From Chloroherpetonaceae bacterium (GTDB lineage: Bacteria; Bacteroidota; Chlorobiia; Chlorobiales; Chloroherpetonaceae), in the NCBI GenBank assembly GCA_028277445.1, contig JANQGG010000041.1, positions 1-42,057 on the forward strand: a stretch of DNA of 42,057 bases, written 5' to 3'. Position 1 is the first letter of the stretch. Every line of letters starts with the position of its first letter. This document shows, piece by piece, positions 10,061 through 18,811 of this stretch. A model generated the notes under the pieces. It was not told where the DNA came from, did not search any database, and worked only from the letters and a program-made list of their open reading frames with translations. The translations under genes were made by a program, and so were the position numbers.

Positions 10061-10241
10061 AGAACGGTTTTTTAAAAATGATTACCACTCCCATAATTAT
10101 TATGAGGGTTCTCAAATTTTATCTTTATCGGTGATTAAAATTTAGACTGGACAATTCCTCTGAATAAAACGAGTTTTTTTATGCATCACACGGATTTCAC
10201 TCCGTTGGCAATGAAACCCATTTTAGAAACAAAAAACCTTG
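10061..10241 (-). other. 5' leader of the giant secreted-protein gene
   Basis: This is about 175 nt between the predicted transcription start and the ATG at 10060. It contains a short CGGA/TCCG hairpin and a CATAATAATTATG palindrome at about 10094-10106. I see no known riboswitch motif and no Shine-Dalgarno. The whole gene-free stretch 10061-10530 holds, in order, this leader, the promoter, a pair of AT-rich dyads and a terminator for the upstream kinase gene. Confidence 0.4.
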
Positions 10242-10272
10242 CAAATATAAGGATCAAAAAATCTTATATCAA
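10242..10272 (-). promoter_or_regulatory. Bacteroidota-type promoter for the giant secreted-protein gene
   Basis: On the minus strand TTG (10272-10270), a 20-nt spacer and TATATTTG (10249-10242) match the -33/-7 promoter described for Bacteroidota (TTG and TAnnTTTG). The same TTG-N20-TATATTTG layout recurs before the ilv operon and at 27342-27372. Orientation and position fit transcription of the gene starting at 10060. Confidence 0.65.
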
Positions 10273-10356
10273 CAGAAATAGCTTAAACAAATATTAAATC
10301 CTTATAAAATAATTTTATAAAATTAATAATTTATTACTAATTATCAACTTTTTAGC

Positions 10357-10392
10357 ATAAGATATCTAATATCTTATACCCTAACGGTATAA
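10357..10392. repeat. Two adjoining AT-rich dyads
   Basis: ATAAGATAT/ATATCTTAT (10357-10365 with 10369-10377) is a perfect 9-bp dyad with a 3-nt centre. It overlaps TTATACC/GGTATAA (10374-10380 with 10386-10392), a perfect 7-bp dyad with a 5-nt centre. They lie about 85 bp upstream of the minus-strand promoter at 10242-10272. They could be operator sites or part of transcript ends for the gene at 10531; no T-run follows them directly. Confidence 0.4.
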
Positions 10393-10443
10393 CACCTTTT
10401 ATTTCAAGTTCATCCTGCTAAACCTTTTGAACCATTACGGGGC

Positions 10444-10465
10444 AAAAAAACGAAGGTCTATCGTT
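10444..10465 (-). terminator. Probable terminator of the VTE5/VTE6-like gene
   Basis: Read on the minus strand, a short AACGA/TCGTT stem (10465-10449) with a 7-nt loop is followed at once by a run of seven T (10450-10444). The stem is short, so the call is moderate. It lies 66 nt after the stop of the gene at 10531. Confidence 0.45.
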
Positions 10466-10530
10466 GGCTAGTCAAACAAAGTTGCAGATTGCGTAGAAAG
10501 CTAAAAAACTTCATTTTGAAAAGCTTTGGA

Positions 10531-12126
10531 TCAATTTCCACTCACTGTTTTTAGGCTTTCAAAGAAACCGGGTTCGGCAAACGCTTGGGTTAAAAAATAA
10601 CCTAAAATCCCCCCGGTTGTTGCGCATAAGGTATTAACAACATCATTATCAATCCACCTTATGCCTTTTTGAAGCTCGTTTTCTATAAGCTCGCCGTTTT
10701 CTTTTCGGCTGTGGGTTCGCTCGGTAGTTTTCTTGCGAATCGGATCATAGTATTGTGCTTGAAGGGTGGCGCCAAAAAAGCTATCCACCAAGCTGCCTCC
10801 CGCTCCGGCAATTCCAACAATTAAAAACGATTGTACAACGCCTATACTCATCATTTTTTCCGGAGCTATTATCCAGGCGCTAACGCAAATTAACAATGCG
10901 CCTACAAATCCGCCAAACGTTCCTGTAAAGGTAATGCCTCCCGATGTACCAGCTGGAACGGGTTTAAAATTTAAAATAAAACGGGGTTTCGGGTCTTTAA
11001 TCATCGTTCCGATCTCGGTTGCCCATGTATCGGCCTGAACTGCTGCCAACGTTCCCAAATAGGCTAAATAGATTAACGGGTCTTGCGCAAATGAGAACCA
11101 GATCATGAGCGCCCAGGCAACGCCGCCGTTGGCTAAAACTTGACCCACATCGCGCTGCGAAGACTTTTCAAATATCAAATCATATTTTTTCTTATGCTCT
11201 TTACCAATTTTTGAAAGGATTGAAGAAAGCAGAAAAAACGTTAAGACCGGAATGGTCCAATCAAGGCCGCCCATGCCAAAAATATTTGAACCGAAAAGAA
11301 ACGTGCCTACAGCCCCGCTTGCCGTTAAGAACTTCAATGCAAACGACACTCTGGCAAAAATTAACGCCGCGCTCACGCCAATCATTACGCTTTGGAACAT
11401 AACCGCGCCGTTCAGTTCCAAAACCAACAAGATATAAGCGGCGCTAAGCGGTATAAACAAGTTATCCATGCCGCCCGATAGCAAGGCTTCTACGGCGGTT
11501 ACCACTAAGGCAATTGCAATGCAAAGGGCTATTAACGACGTTAAACTTAAAGAGCTGATAATTTCGGATTTATCAATAAAGAAGATTAATGAGCCCACCA
11601 ATACAAATACCGAAGTCACAAACATAGCCACAGAGCCTTCTATGGTTTTTTTGTGAGCCATTAATTTGAACGTGTGCGGCTTTTCACTACTCTCCCCTAC
11701 TAACGCGGCAATCGCGTCTCCAAAACCCAATACAAGCATAGAGGTTTGCAGAATCCACACATGCTCACCCCAACAAGACAAGGTTAGGATAAAAAACGCC
11801 AGCGGGTAATACACTGTCCCGTAACTGGGCGATTGCACTTCATTTTCATCGTCATAATGAACGCCATGTAAGGAAGACAGCCAGTTATTTTTAATCGCCA
11901 GTAAATTTAGAGGAATAAATATCAGTGTGATTAACGCCGGGTAAAAATTGGATTCAAAATAATAGGGCGAAAAAAAGATTAAAACGCTTGTTAAGATGTG
12001 AACAAATTTTCGCGTAGAGCTTGGTTTAAAATTTAGCGTTTTTTTTAGAACTTCCGACACGGCAACCAAAGCTGCTAATAATGCTAATGCAATACTGAAA
12101 CTGGAGAAATCCTGAGAAAAGGTCAT
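10531..12126 (-). CDS. Fused phytol/polyprenol kinase and phytyl-phosphate kinase (VTE5-like + DUF92/VTE6-like)
   Basis: A 531-residue membrane protein with two halves. Residues about 1-240 resemble the VTE5/SEC59 CTP-dependent prenol kinase family: RKFVHILTS near residue 40, then FGDAIAALVGE and HKKTIEGSVAMF around residues 135-165, among several membrane helices. Residues about 245-531 are DUF92 (VTE6-like): QVLANGGVAWAL, AAVQADTWATEIG, AGTSGGITFTGTFGG, GAGGSLVDSFFGATLQ and NDVVNTLCATTGGILGY. In plants and cyanobacteria VTE5 phosphorylates phytol and VTE6 makes phytyl diphosphate for quinone or tocopherol synthesis. A fusion would carry out both steps. The substrate here (phytol, farnesol or another prenol) is inferred. 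It is apparently monocistronic. The start is an ATG with no clear ribosome binding site. Confidence 0.85.
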   Translation of the reverse strand: MTFSQDFSSFSIALALLAALVAVSEVLKKTLNFKPSSTRKFVHILTSVLIFFSPYYFESNFYPALITLIFIPLNLLAIKNNWLSSLHGVHYDDENEVQSPSYGTVYYPLAFFILTLSCWGEHVWILQTSMLVLGFGDAIAALVGESSEKPHTFKLMAHKKTIEGSVAMFVTSVFVLVGSLIFFIDKSEIISSLSLTSLIALCIAIALVVTAVEALLSGGMDNLFIPLSAAYILLVLELNGAVMFQSVMIGVSAALIFARVSFALKFLTASGAVGTFLFGSNIFGMGGLDWTIPVLTFFLLSSILSKIGKEHKKKYDLIFEKSSQRDVGQVLANGGVAWALMIWFSFAQDPLIYLAYLGTLAAVQADTWATEIGTMIKDPKPRFILNFKPVPAGTSGGITFTGTFGGFVGALLICVSAWIIAPEKMMSIGVVQSFLIVGIAGAGGSLVDSFFGATLQAQYYDPIRKKTTERTHSRKENGELIENELQKGIRWIDNDVVNTLCATTGGILGYFLTQAFAEPGFFESLKTVSGN

Positions 12127-12370
12127 AGGTGTTTTTACAATTATGGTTAGACCTTGAAAAAAGTTTATGAATTATTAAACGTAATAAATAAGTATCAACG
12201 ACGTGTAGCCATCTAACCAGAAACACATGCCATCCTTCACCGCCAAATCTTTCTAAAAATCTCAGTAAGATATGGAAAAAAATATACTTTTTTTCAAGTT
12301 GTTCAGAACCAAATTTCCTAAATTGCACTGAATAATAATTCTTTTTTAGAAACATTTCCTACAAAAAAAG

Positions 12371-12401
12371 TTGTTAAAAACAAAACAAATGGCTATATTT
12401 G
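12371..12401 (+). promoter_or_regulatory. Bacteroidota-type promoter of the ilv-leu operon
   Basis: TTG (12371-12373), a 20-nt A-rich spacer and TATATTTG (12394-12401) match the Bacteroidota -33/-7 consensus. Transcription should start near 12406-12408, about 25 nt before the leader ORF and 305 nt before ilvD. The layout is identical to the promoters at 10242 and 27342. Confidence 0.65.
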
Positions 12402-12431
12402 CAAAAGTTTTATTGGATTAACCTAAAGCAA

Positions 12432-12599
12432 ATGCCACAATTTTTTATGAACAGCGCTTTCAAACATAATTCGGTTTTCTCAAAAACGCCGAAGCGTGCT
12501 GTCAGATTCTTGCCTTCCATTTTAGCTCAGTCAGGGACTTTTGTTTTAGGTCTTCAAAATCTAGTCGTGCTACTAAGCCTTATTATTATTGTAAAATAA
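12432..12599 (+). CDS. Putative branched-chain amino acid leader peptide of the ilv operon
   Basis: A 55-codon ORF starting at the ATG at 12432, with a second in-frame ATG at 12447. It lies just downstream of the predicted ilv promoter and ends 112 nt before ilvD. Its last codons encode VLGLQNLVVLLSLIIIV-K-stop: 13 of 17 consecutive residues are Leu, Val or Ile, using seven different codons plus three ATT in a row. The rest of the peptide is unremarkable. This is the hallmark of ribosome-stalling leader peptides such as the enterobacterial ilvL. The peptide itself probably has no function; its translation would sense charged tRNA-Leu, -Val and -Ile. A membrane-peptide explanation for the hydrophobic end is possible but fits the position less well. 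Confidence 0.6.
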   Translation: MPQFFMNSAFKHNSVFSKTPKRAVRFLPSILAQSGTFVLGLQNLVVLLSLIIIVK

Positions 12600-12688
12600 T
12601 CGGTACGGTTGTCCCTGAAATTCTTGATATATCACATTCATAATCACATACACAAGACTTCGGGGTTGGCCGAAATCCGACGCTTTTT
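12531..12688 (+). promoter_or_regulatory. Candidate transcription attenuator of the ilv-leu operon
   Basis: Four segments can pair in alternative ways. Segment 1, TCAGGGAC (12531-12538, in the leader ORF just before the Leu/Val/Ile codons), pairs perfectly with segment 2, GTCCCTGA (12611-12618, just after the ORF stop). Segment 2 can instead use CCCTGAA (12613-12619) to pair with segment 3, TTCGGGG (12659-12665), giving 7 bp with one G-T. Segment 3 can instead use TTCGG to pair with CCGAA (12670-12674), or GTTGG (12665-12669) with CCGAC (12677-12681); the second hairpin is followed by GC and five T (12684-12688). This gives a 1:2, 2:3, 3:4 switch. The terminator stem is short and is the weakest part of the model. 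Confidence 0.5.
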
Positions 12689-12711
12689 AATTACTAAAAG
12701 TTTAGCGTATC

Positions 12712-14388
12712 GTGAGATCAGACATTATTAAACTTGGCTTCGACAAAGCGCCACACCGTAGCTTGCTGAAAGCAACCGGGGTAATTCAATCTGATGAAGA
12801 TTTTCAGAAACCGTTTATCGGCATAGCCAATTCTTACATCGACATCATTCCTGGCCACGTTCATTTGCAGGAATTTGGCAAGGTAGTTAAACAAACCATC
12901 AGAGACGCGGGCGGCATACCTTTTGAATTCAATACGATAGGGGTTGACGACGGCATTGCTATGGGTCATATCGGTATGCGCTACTCGCTGGCAAGCCGTG
13001 AGTTAATTGCCGATGCCGTTGAAACTGTCATACAAGCGCATTGGTTGGATGGCATGGTTTGCATCCCCAATTGCGATAAAATTGTTCCCGGAATGATGAT
13101 GGCCGCCGTTCGTTTAGACATCCCAACGATTTTTGTTTCGGGCGGGCCAATGAAAGCTGGCGTAACTTCAAACGGCCAAAAGGTTGATTTGATCTCGGTT
13201 TTTGAAGGCGTTGGCGAGTATAGCGCCGGGAAAATTAACGACGCGCAGTTAAAAGAACTTGAAAATCATGGATGCCCGACTTGTGGGTCCTGCTCAGGCA
13301 TGTTTACGGCAAATTCCATGAATTGCCTGGCCGAAGCGCTTGGTTTGGCGCTTCCCGGAAACGGGACCATTTTAGCCGTTGATCCGCGACGGGAAAATTT
13401 AGCTAAAAAAGCGGCGTCACAAATTATGACATTGGTTGAACAGGATACCAAACCAAGCAATATTCTTACAGAGTCGTCATTTAGAAATGCCTTTGCTTTG
13501 GACTTGGCTATGGGTGGCAGCACCAATACCATTTTGCATACGCTAGCCATTGCTAATGAGGCAGGTATTCATGTTGAACTTGATGATCTTAATCGTTTAG
13601 CCGAAAAAACGCCGTATATTTGTAAAGTAAGTCCGGCCTCGAAAACCGTTCATATAGAAGATGTTGAAGAAGCTGGCGGTATTTCTGCCATTTTAAATGA
13701 ACTTTCAAAAATACCGGATTTATTGGATACGGAAAGGCTGACGGTAACAGGAAAAACATTGGGTGAAAATATCCGGGATTCATCAATTCTTAATGAAACC
13801 GTTATTCGATCCATTGACGACCCTTATTCCAAAACTGGCGGTTTGGCCGTTCTTTTTGGCAATCTTGCCCCACACGGATGCGTGGTGAAAACCGGGGCTG
13901 TGGATCCAAACATGATGCAACACAGCGGCCCGGCAAGGATTTATGAATCGCAGGATGATGCCATCAATGGAATACTTGATGGAGAGGTTCATGCCGGAGA
14001 AGTTGTTATCATAAGATATGAAGGCCCTAAAGGCGGCCCTGGCATGCCGGAAATGCTGGCTCCAACAAGCGCCATTATGGGTCAGGGGTTAGGCGATAAA
14101 GTTGCTTTAATTACCGATGGTCGTTTTTCAGGCGGTACCCGAGGTGCATGTATTGGTCATGTTTCTCCGGAAGCAGCTGAAGGCGGACCTATTGCAGCGG
14201 TGCAAAATGGCGATATCATTACCATAGATATCCCTAAGCGTTTGATCAAGGTTGAACTTTCTGATGATGAAATCAATGATCGCCTGAACCAACTGCCGGA
14301 ATTTCGACCAAAAATTTCCAAAGGCTATTTAGCTCGATATGCAAAAATGGTAACATCAGCCAATACTGGCGCTATCTTAAAAATTTGA
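12712..14388 (+). CDS. ilvD: Dihydroxy-acid dehydratase
   Basis: Iron-sulfur enzyme that dehydrates 2,3-dihydroxy-isovalerate and 2,3-dihydroxy-3-methylvalerate to the 2-keto acids, the common third step of valine and isoleucine synthesis. The 558-residue product has the expected start [18 protein letters not shown], the cysteine motifs CIPNCDK (about residue 119) and [18 protein letters not shown] (about 187-204) that bind the cluster, and the late [19 protein letters not shown] block. The start is GTG at 12712, chosen because the family begins MRSD and no better codon is upstream. It is the first structural gene after the candidate attenuator, with ilvB 30 nt downstream. Confidence 0.97.
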   Translation: MRSDIIKLGFDKAPHRSLLKATGVIQSDEDFQKPFIGIANSYIDIIPGHVHLQEFGKVVKQTIRDAGGIPFEFNTIGVDDGIAMGHIGMRYSLASRELIADAVETVIQAHWLDGMVCIPNCDKIVPGMMMAAVRLDIPTIFVSGGPMKAGVTSNGQKVDLISVFEGVGEYSAGKINDAQLKELENHGCPTCGSCSGMFTANSMNCLAEALGLALPGNGTILAVDPRRENLAKKAASQIMTLVEQDTKPSNILTESSFRNAFALDLAMGGSTNTILHTLAIANEAGIHVELDDLNRLAEKTPYICKVSPASKTVHIEDVEEAGGISAILNELSKIPDLLDTERLTVTGKTLGENIRDSSILNETVIRSIDDPYSKTGGLAVLFGNLAPHGCVVKTGAVDPNMMQHSGPARIYESQDDAINGILDGEVHAGEVVIIRYEGPKGGPGMPEMLAPTSAIMGQGLGDKVALITDGRFSGGTRGACIGHVSPEAAEGGPIAAVQNGDIITIDIPKRLIKVELSDDEINDRLNQLPEFRPKISKGYLARYAKMVTSANTGAILKI

Positions 14389-14418
14389 TTTCTTAATTTT
14401 TAAACCGGAGACCAACGA

Positions 14419-16137
14419 ATGAGTACAAAAGGACAAACATTACTTGGCGCTGAAATCTTTTTTGAGTGCCTTAAAAAAGAAGGTGTAGACTATATCTTTG
14501 GCTATCCTGGTGGTGCGTTGTTAAAAATATATGAAAAGCTCTATGATGTGGATCATCTTAAACATATTCTGGTTCGTCACGAACAAGGCGCTACGCATAT
14601 GGCTGAAGGTTATGCCCGAGCCACAGGAAAAGTCGGTGTGGTTTTGGTTACTTCCGGTCCCGGCGCTACAAATACTGTTACCGGTATTGCCAATGCATAT
14701 ATGGACTCCTCGCCCATTGTTGTTTTTACCGGGCAGGTTCCAACCCATTTAATCGGCAACGATGCGTTCCAGGAAGCTGACATTTTGGGCATCACACGTC
14801 CGATTACAAAGTATAATTTTTTGGTTAAAGACATTAAGGAGTTAGCGCCAACCATACGCAAAGCCTTTTATTTGGCCAAAAGTGGCCGACCAGGTCCGGT
14901 TTTAGTTGATCTGCCGAAGGATGTCATGAATCAATCATGCGCGTTCCATTTCCAGGATAAAGTTGATATCCGAGGATACAAACCGACATTCCAGGGGCAT
15001 TCCAAGCAGATTAAAAAAGCTGCGTCGAAAATACTTCACGCCAAACGCCCGCTGTTGTATGTCGGCGGTGGTGTTATAATGTCCGAAGCGGCCAAAGAGC
15101 TCACATTTTTTGCTCAATCCAAAAATATTCCGGTGACTACAACCCTTCAGGGATTAGGCGCATTTCCGGGCGATGAACCATTATCGTTGGGGATGCTCGG
15201 CATGCATGGTACGTATTGGGCAAATCAAGCGGTCAGCAATTGCGATGTCATGATCTCACTTGGCGCAAGATTTGATGATCGCGTAACCGGTAAATTGGAA
15301 ACATTTTCACCGAATTCATACAAAATTCATGTGGATATTGATCCGACAAACATTGATAAAAATATTTTGGTTGATTTACCGATTGTCGGCGATGTGAAAC
15401 ACATTTTAAGCGAACTTATTGTTGAGCTTAACGATGCGCCCGATACCAAGGAATGGCTCGCGCAAATAGATGGATGGCGTAAAGAATGTCCGCTGCATTA
15501 TGAAACCGGTGATGGAAAGCTCAGAACGGAATACGTTTTAGAGCGCATTACCGAAAAAACCAATCACAATGCCGTGGTGGTTGGCGATGTAGGACAGCAT
15601 CAAATGTGGATTGCGCAATACATAAAATTCAATTCACCTCGCACGCAAATCAGCAGCGCCGGGTTAGGAACCATGGGCTTTTCACTACCGGCTGCAATTG
15701 GCGCTGCGTTCGGGATAAAAGACAAACCGGTGTTTTCAATCAGTGGCGACGGCGGTTTCATGATGAATATCCAGGAGCTGAATACGGCGGCTTATAATAA
15801 GCTCCCGCTCAAAATTGTCCTGATCAACAACAGTTATCTCGGCATGGTTCGTCAATGGCAGGAGCTGTTCCACGATCAAAAGTACAGCTTTACCAATCTT
15901 TCGGAAATGAATCCGGAATATCAGAAAGTTGTTGAATCGTTCGGTATCCCGTCGATGTCAACCGATAACCCGGATGAAGTTGATGGCATAATTGATAAAA
16001 TGCTGGCATACAACGATGGCCCGATCTTTGCCGAGTTCAAAGTGGTTAAAGAAGATATGGTATTTCCAATGGTGCCGGCTGGCGCTTCAATTTCTGATAT
16101 GATGATTAAACGACTTAATCCTAAAACTTTTGTATAG
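14419..16137 (+). CDS. ilvB: Acetolactate synthase, large (catalytic) subunit
   Basis: TPP- and FAD-dependent enzyme that condenses two pyruvates to acetolactate, or pyruvate with 2-ketobutyrate to acetohydroxybutyrate, the first common step to valine/leucine and isoleucine. The 572-residue product has the three usual domains: the N-terminal TPP domain with the catalytic glutamate in VRHEQGATHMAEGYARATG (about residues 52-70), the central FAD-binding domain, and the C-terminal TPP domain with the GDGGFMMNIQEL...INNSYLG Mg-TPP motif (about 442-475). Length is normal. It sits 30 nt after ilvD and 2 nt before ilvN, so the two subunits are translationally close. Confidence 0.97.
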   Translation: MSTKGQTLLGAEIFFECLKKEGVDYIFGYPGGALLKIYEKLYDVDHLKHILVRHEQGATHMAEGYARATGKVGVVLVTSGPGATNTVTGIANAYMDSSPIVVFTGQVPTHLIGNDAFQEADILGITRPITKYNFLVKDIKELAPTIRKAFYLAKSGRPGPVLVDLPKDVMNQSCAFHFQDKVDIRGYKPTFQGHSKQIKKAASKILHAKRPLLYVGGGVIMSEAAKELTFFAQSKNIPVTTTLQGLGAFPGDEPLSLGMLGMHGTYWANQAVSNCDVMISLGARFDDRVTGKLETFSPNSYKIHVDIDPTNIDKNILVDLPIVGDVKHILSELIVELNDAPDTKEWLAQIDGWRKECPLHYETGDGKLRTEYVLERITEKTNHNAVVVGDVGQHQMWIAQYIKFNSPRTQISSAGLGTMGFSLPAAIGAAFGIKDKPVFSISGDGGFMMNIQELNTAAYNKLPLKIVLINNSYLGMVRQWQELFHDQKYSFTNLSEMNPEYQKVVESFGIPSMSTDNPDEVDGIIDKMLAYNDGPIFAEFKVVKEDMVFPMVPAGASISDMMIKRLNPKTFV

Positions 16138-16139
16138 CT

Positions 16140-16664
16140 ATGAAGCACACGATCTCAGTACTTGTAGAAAATAAATTTGGCGCATTAAACCGTGTTGCTG
16201 CAATGTTTAGCGCAAGAGGGTTTAATTTGGAAAGTATCGCCATCGGGGAAACCGAAGACCCGGGAATTTCCCGAATGACTATTGTAACCAGGGGTGATGA
16301 TAAGATCATTGGTCAGATCGTCAAACAGCTCAATCGTCTTATTGATACCCTAAAGGTGGTTGATTTAACCGACGCACTGAAAATTGAACGCGAATTGGCG
16401 TTGATCTCTATCGGTTATCATAAATCGAACCGGTCGGAAATTATTAGCCTTTGCGAAATCTTTAAAGCCAATGTCATTGATATTACGCCGAAAGCCATTA
16501 CGGTAGAAATTGTCGGCACGCCCGATAAAATTGAATCGGCCATTAAAATCTTTTTACCATTTGGCATTCGCGAAATTGCCCGTTCCGGCGTTGTTGCGCT
16601 TTCACGAAACGAACCGGTTATTGTAAAAACATCTAAAGAAACTAATGGAACTTTAACCACTTAA
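16140..16664 (+). CDS. ilvN: Acetolactate synthase, small (regulatory) subunit
   Basis: Regulatory subunit that stabilises and activates IlvB and in most bacteria confers valine feedback inhibition. The 174-residue protein starts with an ACT domain (MKHTISVLVENKFGALNRVAAMFSARGFNLESIAIG, with the ligand-binding asparagine/glycine region in NKFGALNRV) and has a second ACT-like half from about residue 80 (ERELALISIGYHKSNRSEIISLCEIFKANVIDI). The length is typical. It starts 2 nt after the ilvB stop. Valine sensitivity is likely from the family but not proved here. Confidence 0.96.
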   Translation: MKHTISVLVENKFGALNRVAAMFSARGFNLESIAIGETEDPGISRMTIVTRGDDKIIGQIVKQLNRLIDTLKVVDLTDALKIERELALISIGYHKSNRSEIISLCEIFKANVIDITPKAITVEIVGTPDKIESAIKIFLPFGIREIARSGVVALSRNEPVIVKTSKETNGTLTT

Positions 16665-16688
16665 AAAAAACCAAACTCAGAGATTATT

Positions 16689-17705
16689 ATGAAAGTTTAC
16701 TATGAGAACGACGCTGATCTTTCCTTATTGGAAGGCAAAAAAATTGCTGTTTTGGGATTCGGCAGTCAGGGCCATGCCCATTCCTTGAATCTGAAAGATA
16801 GCGGCATGAATGTTTGTGTTGGCTTAAAAGAAGGCAGCAGTTCATGGCCCAAGGCAGAGCAAGCCGGATTAACCGTTAAAAAAACATCCGAAGCTGTAGC
16901 CTGGGCTGATATCATCATGGTCTTGATTCCCGACCAGGTTCAAAAATCGGTTTACGAATCCGACATTGCGCCAAATCTTCAGGCTGGAAACACCTTATGC
17001 TTCGGTCATGGCTTCAACATTCATTACAAACAAATTGAACCGCCACAGGATATTAATGTTATAATGATTGCGCCAAAAAGCCCTGGTCATTTGGTGAGGA
17101 GAACCTTTACCGAAGGCGCCGGCGTGCCATGCCTGATTGCCGTTCATCAAAATGCAGACGGTAAAGCGAAAGACATTGCATTAGCATGGGCAAAAGGCCT
17201 TGGCGGAACCAAAGCCGGCGTTATTGAAACCAATTTCAAAGATGAAACCGAAACCGATCTGTTTGGCGAGCAGGCCGTTCTATGCGGCGGTTCGGCCGAG
17301 CTGATCAAAGCCGGATTCGAAACCTTGGTTGAAGGCGGCTACCCTGCCGAATTGGCGTATTTTGAGTGCATGCATGAACTGAAGCTTATTGTTGATCTAT
17401 ACTACGAAGGCGGCCTTACCCGTATGAATTATTCGGTTAGCGACACAGCCGAATACGGCGGAATGACTCGCGGTTCAAAAGTGATCGGCAAAGAAGCCAA
17501 AGAGAACATGAAACAAATCCTTAAGGATATTCAAAACGGATCGTTCGCCAAAGAGTTTATTGATGAGTGTAACAGCGGTTACCCAAACATGCAAGCGCTC
17601 AGAAAAGAAAATTCGGAGCATGCAATTGAAAAAGTTGGCGCCAAACTTCGTGAAATGATGAGTTGGCTTTTTAAGAAAAATAAAAAAGAAGAAGTGGGCG
17701 TATGA
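16689..17705 (+). CDS. ilvC: Ketol-acid reductoisomerase
   Basis: NADPH-dependent isomeroreductase converting acetolactate and acetohydroxybutyrate to the dihydroxy acids used by IlvD. The 338 residues match the short class I enzyme. The Rossmann motif [17 protein letters not shown] is at about residues 23-39 and the cofactor-specificity loop is [15 protein letters not shown], whose serines are typical of NADPH preference. The metal-binding carboxylates are in [14 protein letters not shown] (about residues 190-200) and [14 protein letters not shown] (about 225-238). Its TGA overlaps the leuB ATG (ATGA), so the two are translationally coupled. Confidence 0.97.
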   Translation: MKVYYENDADLSLLEGKKIAVLGFGSQGHAHSLNLKDSGMNVCVGLKEGSSSWPKAEQAGLTVKKTSEAVAWADIIMVLIPDQVQKSVYESDIAPNLQAGNTLCFGHGFNIHYKQIEPPQDINVIMIAPKSPGHLVRRTFTEGAGVPCLIAVHQNADGKAKDIALAWAKGLGGTKAGVIETNFKDETETDLFGEQAVLCGGSAELIKAGFETLVEGGYPAELAYFECMHELKLIVDLYYEGGLTRMNYSVSDTAEYGGMTRGSKVIGKEAKENMKQILKDIQNGSFAKEFIDECNSGYPNMQALRKENSEHAIEKVGAKLREMMSWLFKKNKKEEVGV

Positions 17706-18787
17706 CTTGGAAAATCGTATCCTTACCCGGTGATGGGATCGGACAGGAAGTGGTTGCTTCGGCAACTACATTTTTAACACTGTTGGCTGAAAAGCTTCAG
17801 CTGACCTTAGATATCGAAAACCATTTATTTGGTGGCGCTTCATACGATGTTCACGGCAAAATGCTTACCGATGAAACCTTGGAAGCATGCAAAAATGCTG
17901 ATGCGGTATTGCTTGGCGCTGTTGGCGGGCCAAAATGGGAAAATCTGCCCCATAACGAAAAACCCGAAGCCGGATTATTGAAGCTTCGCAAAGAGCTGGG
18001 GCTGTATGCCAATATCCGTCCGGCAAAAGTTTATAATGCGTTAAGCAATGCGTCTACTTTAAAGCAGGATGTGCTTCAAGGCACTGATTTTGTGGTCGTT
18101 CGGGAGCTAACCGGCGGCATATACTTTGGCCACCCAAGAGGTTACGACGAGGAAAAAGGCTACAACACCATGGTGTATGAAAAATACGAGGTGGAACGCA
18201 TTGCCAAACAAGCGTTTGAACTGGCTCGCAAACGCCATCATAAAGTCACCTCGATTGATAAAGCCAATGTGCTGGAAGTTTCACAATTCTGGCGGCACAT
18301 TGTGCATGACGTGCATAAATCGTACCCGGATGTTGAGTTGGTAGATATGTATGTGGATAATGCGGCCATGCAGGTTGTCCGAGATCCAAAACAATTTGAT
18401 GTGATCGTTACAAGTAACTTATTTGGCGATATCATCAGTGATATTTCAGGGATGATCACCGGTAGCCTGGGGATGTTGCCATCGGCCAGCCTTGGCGATA
18501 AATACGCGCTTTATGAGCCGATCCACGGTAGCGCGCCTGATATTGCCGGGCAAAACAAAGCCAACCCATTGGCGACCATTGCTTCAGTGGCCATGATGTT
18601 TGAAAGCAGTTTCAACAGGCCTGATATTGCCAAATTCATCATTGAAGCTATTGAAAAAACGCTTGCAAAAGGTTATCGCACCGGTGATATAATGGGCGAA
18701 GGCGGAAAATGTGTCAGCACTACCGAGATCACAGCGCATTTAATTGAGTCGTTCAACGAAGTTTATGCGGCGGAACATCAACTATAA
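17702..18787 (+). CDS. leuB: 3-Isopropylmalate dehydrogenase
   Basis: NAD- and Mg-dependent oxidative decarboxylase of 3-isopropylmalate in leucine synthesis. In organisms using the citramalate route it also acts on 3-methylmalate, which would tie it to cimA at the end of the operon. The 361-residue protein shows [11 protein letters not shown] at the start, the [20 protein letters not shown] region, the substrate-binding [10 protein letters not shown] (about residues 138-147), the catalytic [11 protein letters not shown] (about 188-198), the metal aspartates in [10 protein letters not shown] (about 240-250) and the NAD-binding [19 protein letters not shown]. Its start overlaps the ilvC stop. 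Toxin-antitoxin remnants follow 24 nt later. Confidence 0.97.
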   Translation: MTWKIVSLPGDGIGQEVVASATTFLTLLAEKLQLTLDIENHLFGGASYDVHGKMLTDETLEACKNADAVLLGAVGGPKWENLPHNEKPEAGLLKLRKELGLYANIRPAKVYNALSNASTLKQDVLQGTDFVVVRELTGGIYFGHPRGYDEEKGYNTMVYEKYEVERIAKQAFELARKRHHKVTSIDKANVLEVSQFWRHIVHDVHKSYPDVELVDMYVDNAAMQVVRDPKQFDVIVTSNLFGDIISDISGMITGSLGMLPSASLGDKYALYEPIHGSAPDIAGQNKANPLATIASVAMMFESSFNRPDIAKFIIEAIEKTLAKGYRTGDIMGEGGKCVSTTEITAHLIESFNEVYAAEHQL

Positions 18788-18811
18788 TGATTTAATGACT
18801 CCGTATTCTTA

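Noticed and set aside
12026-12355. 109-codon minus-strand frame overlapping the start of the VTE5/VTE6-like gene
   Set aside because: It overlaps the well-supported start by about 100 nt in another frame, has no family features, and most of it lies in AT-rich intergenic DNA.
12600-12711. T-box riboswitch upstream of ilvD
   Set aside because: No T-box sequence (AGGGTGGNACCGCG-like) or stem I features are present; the leader-peptide model explains the region better.
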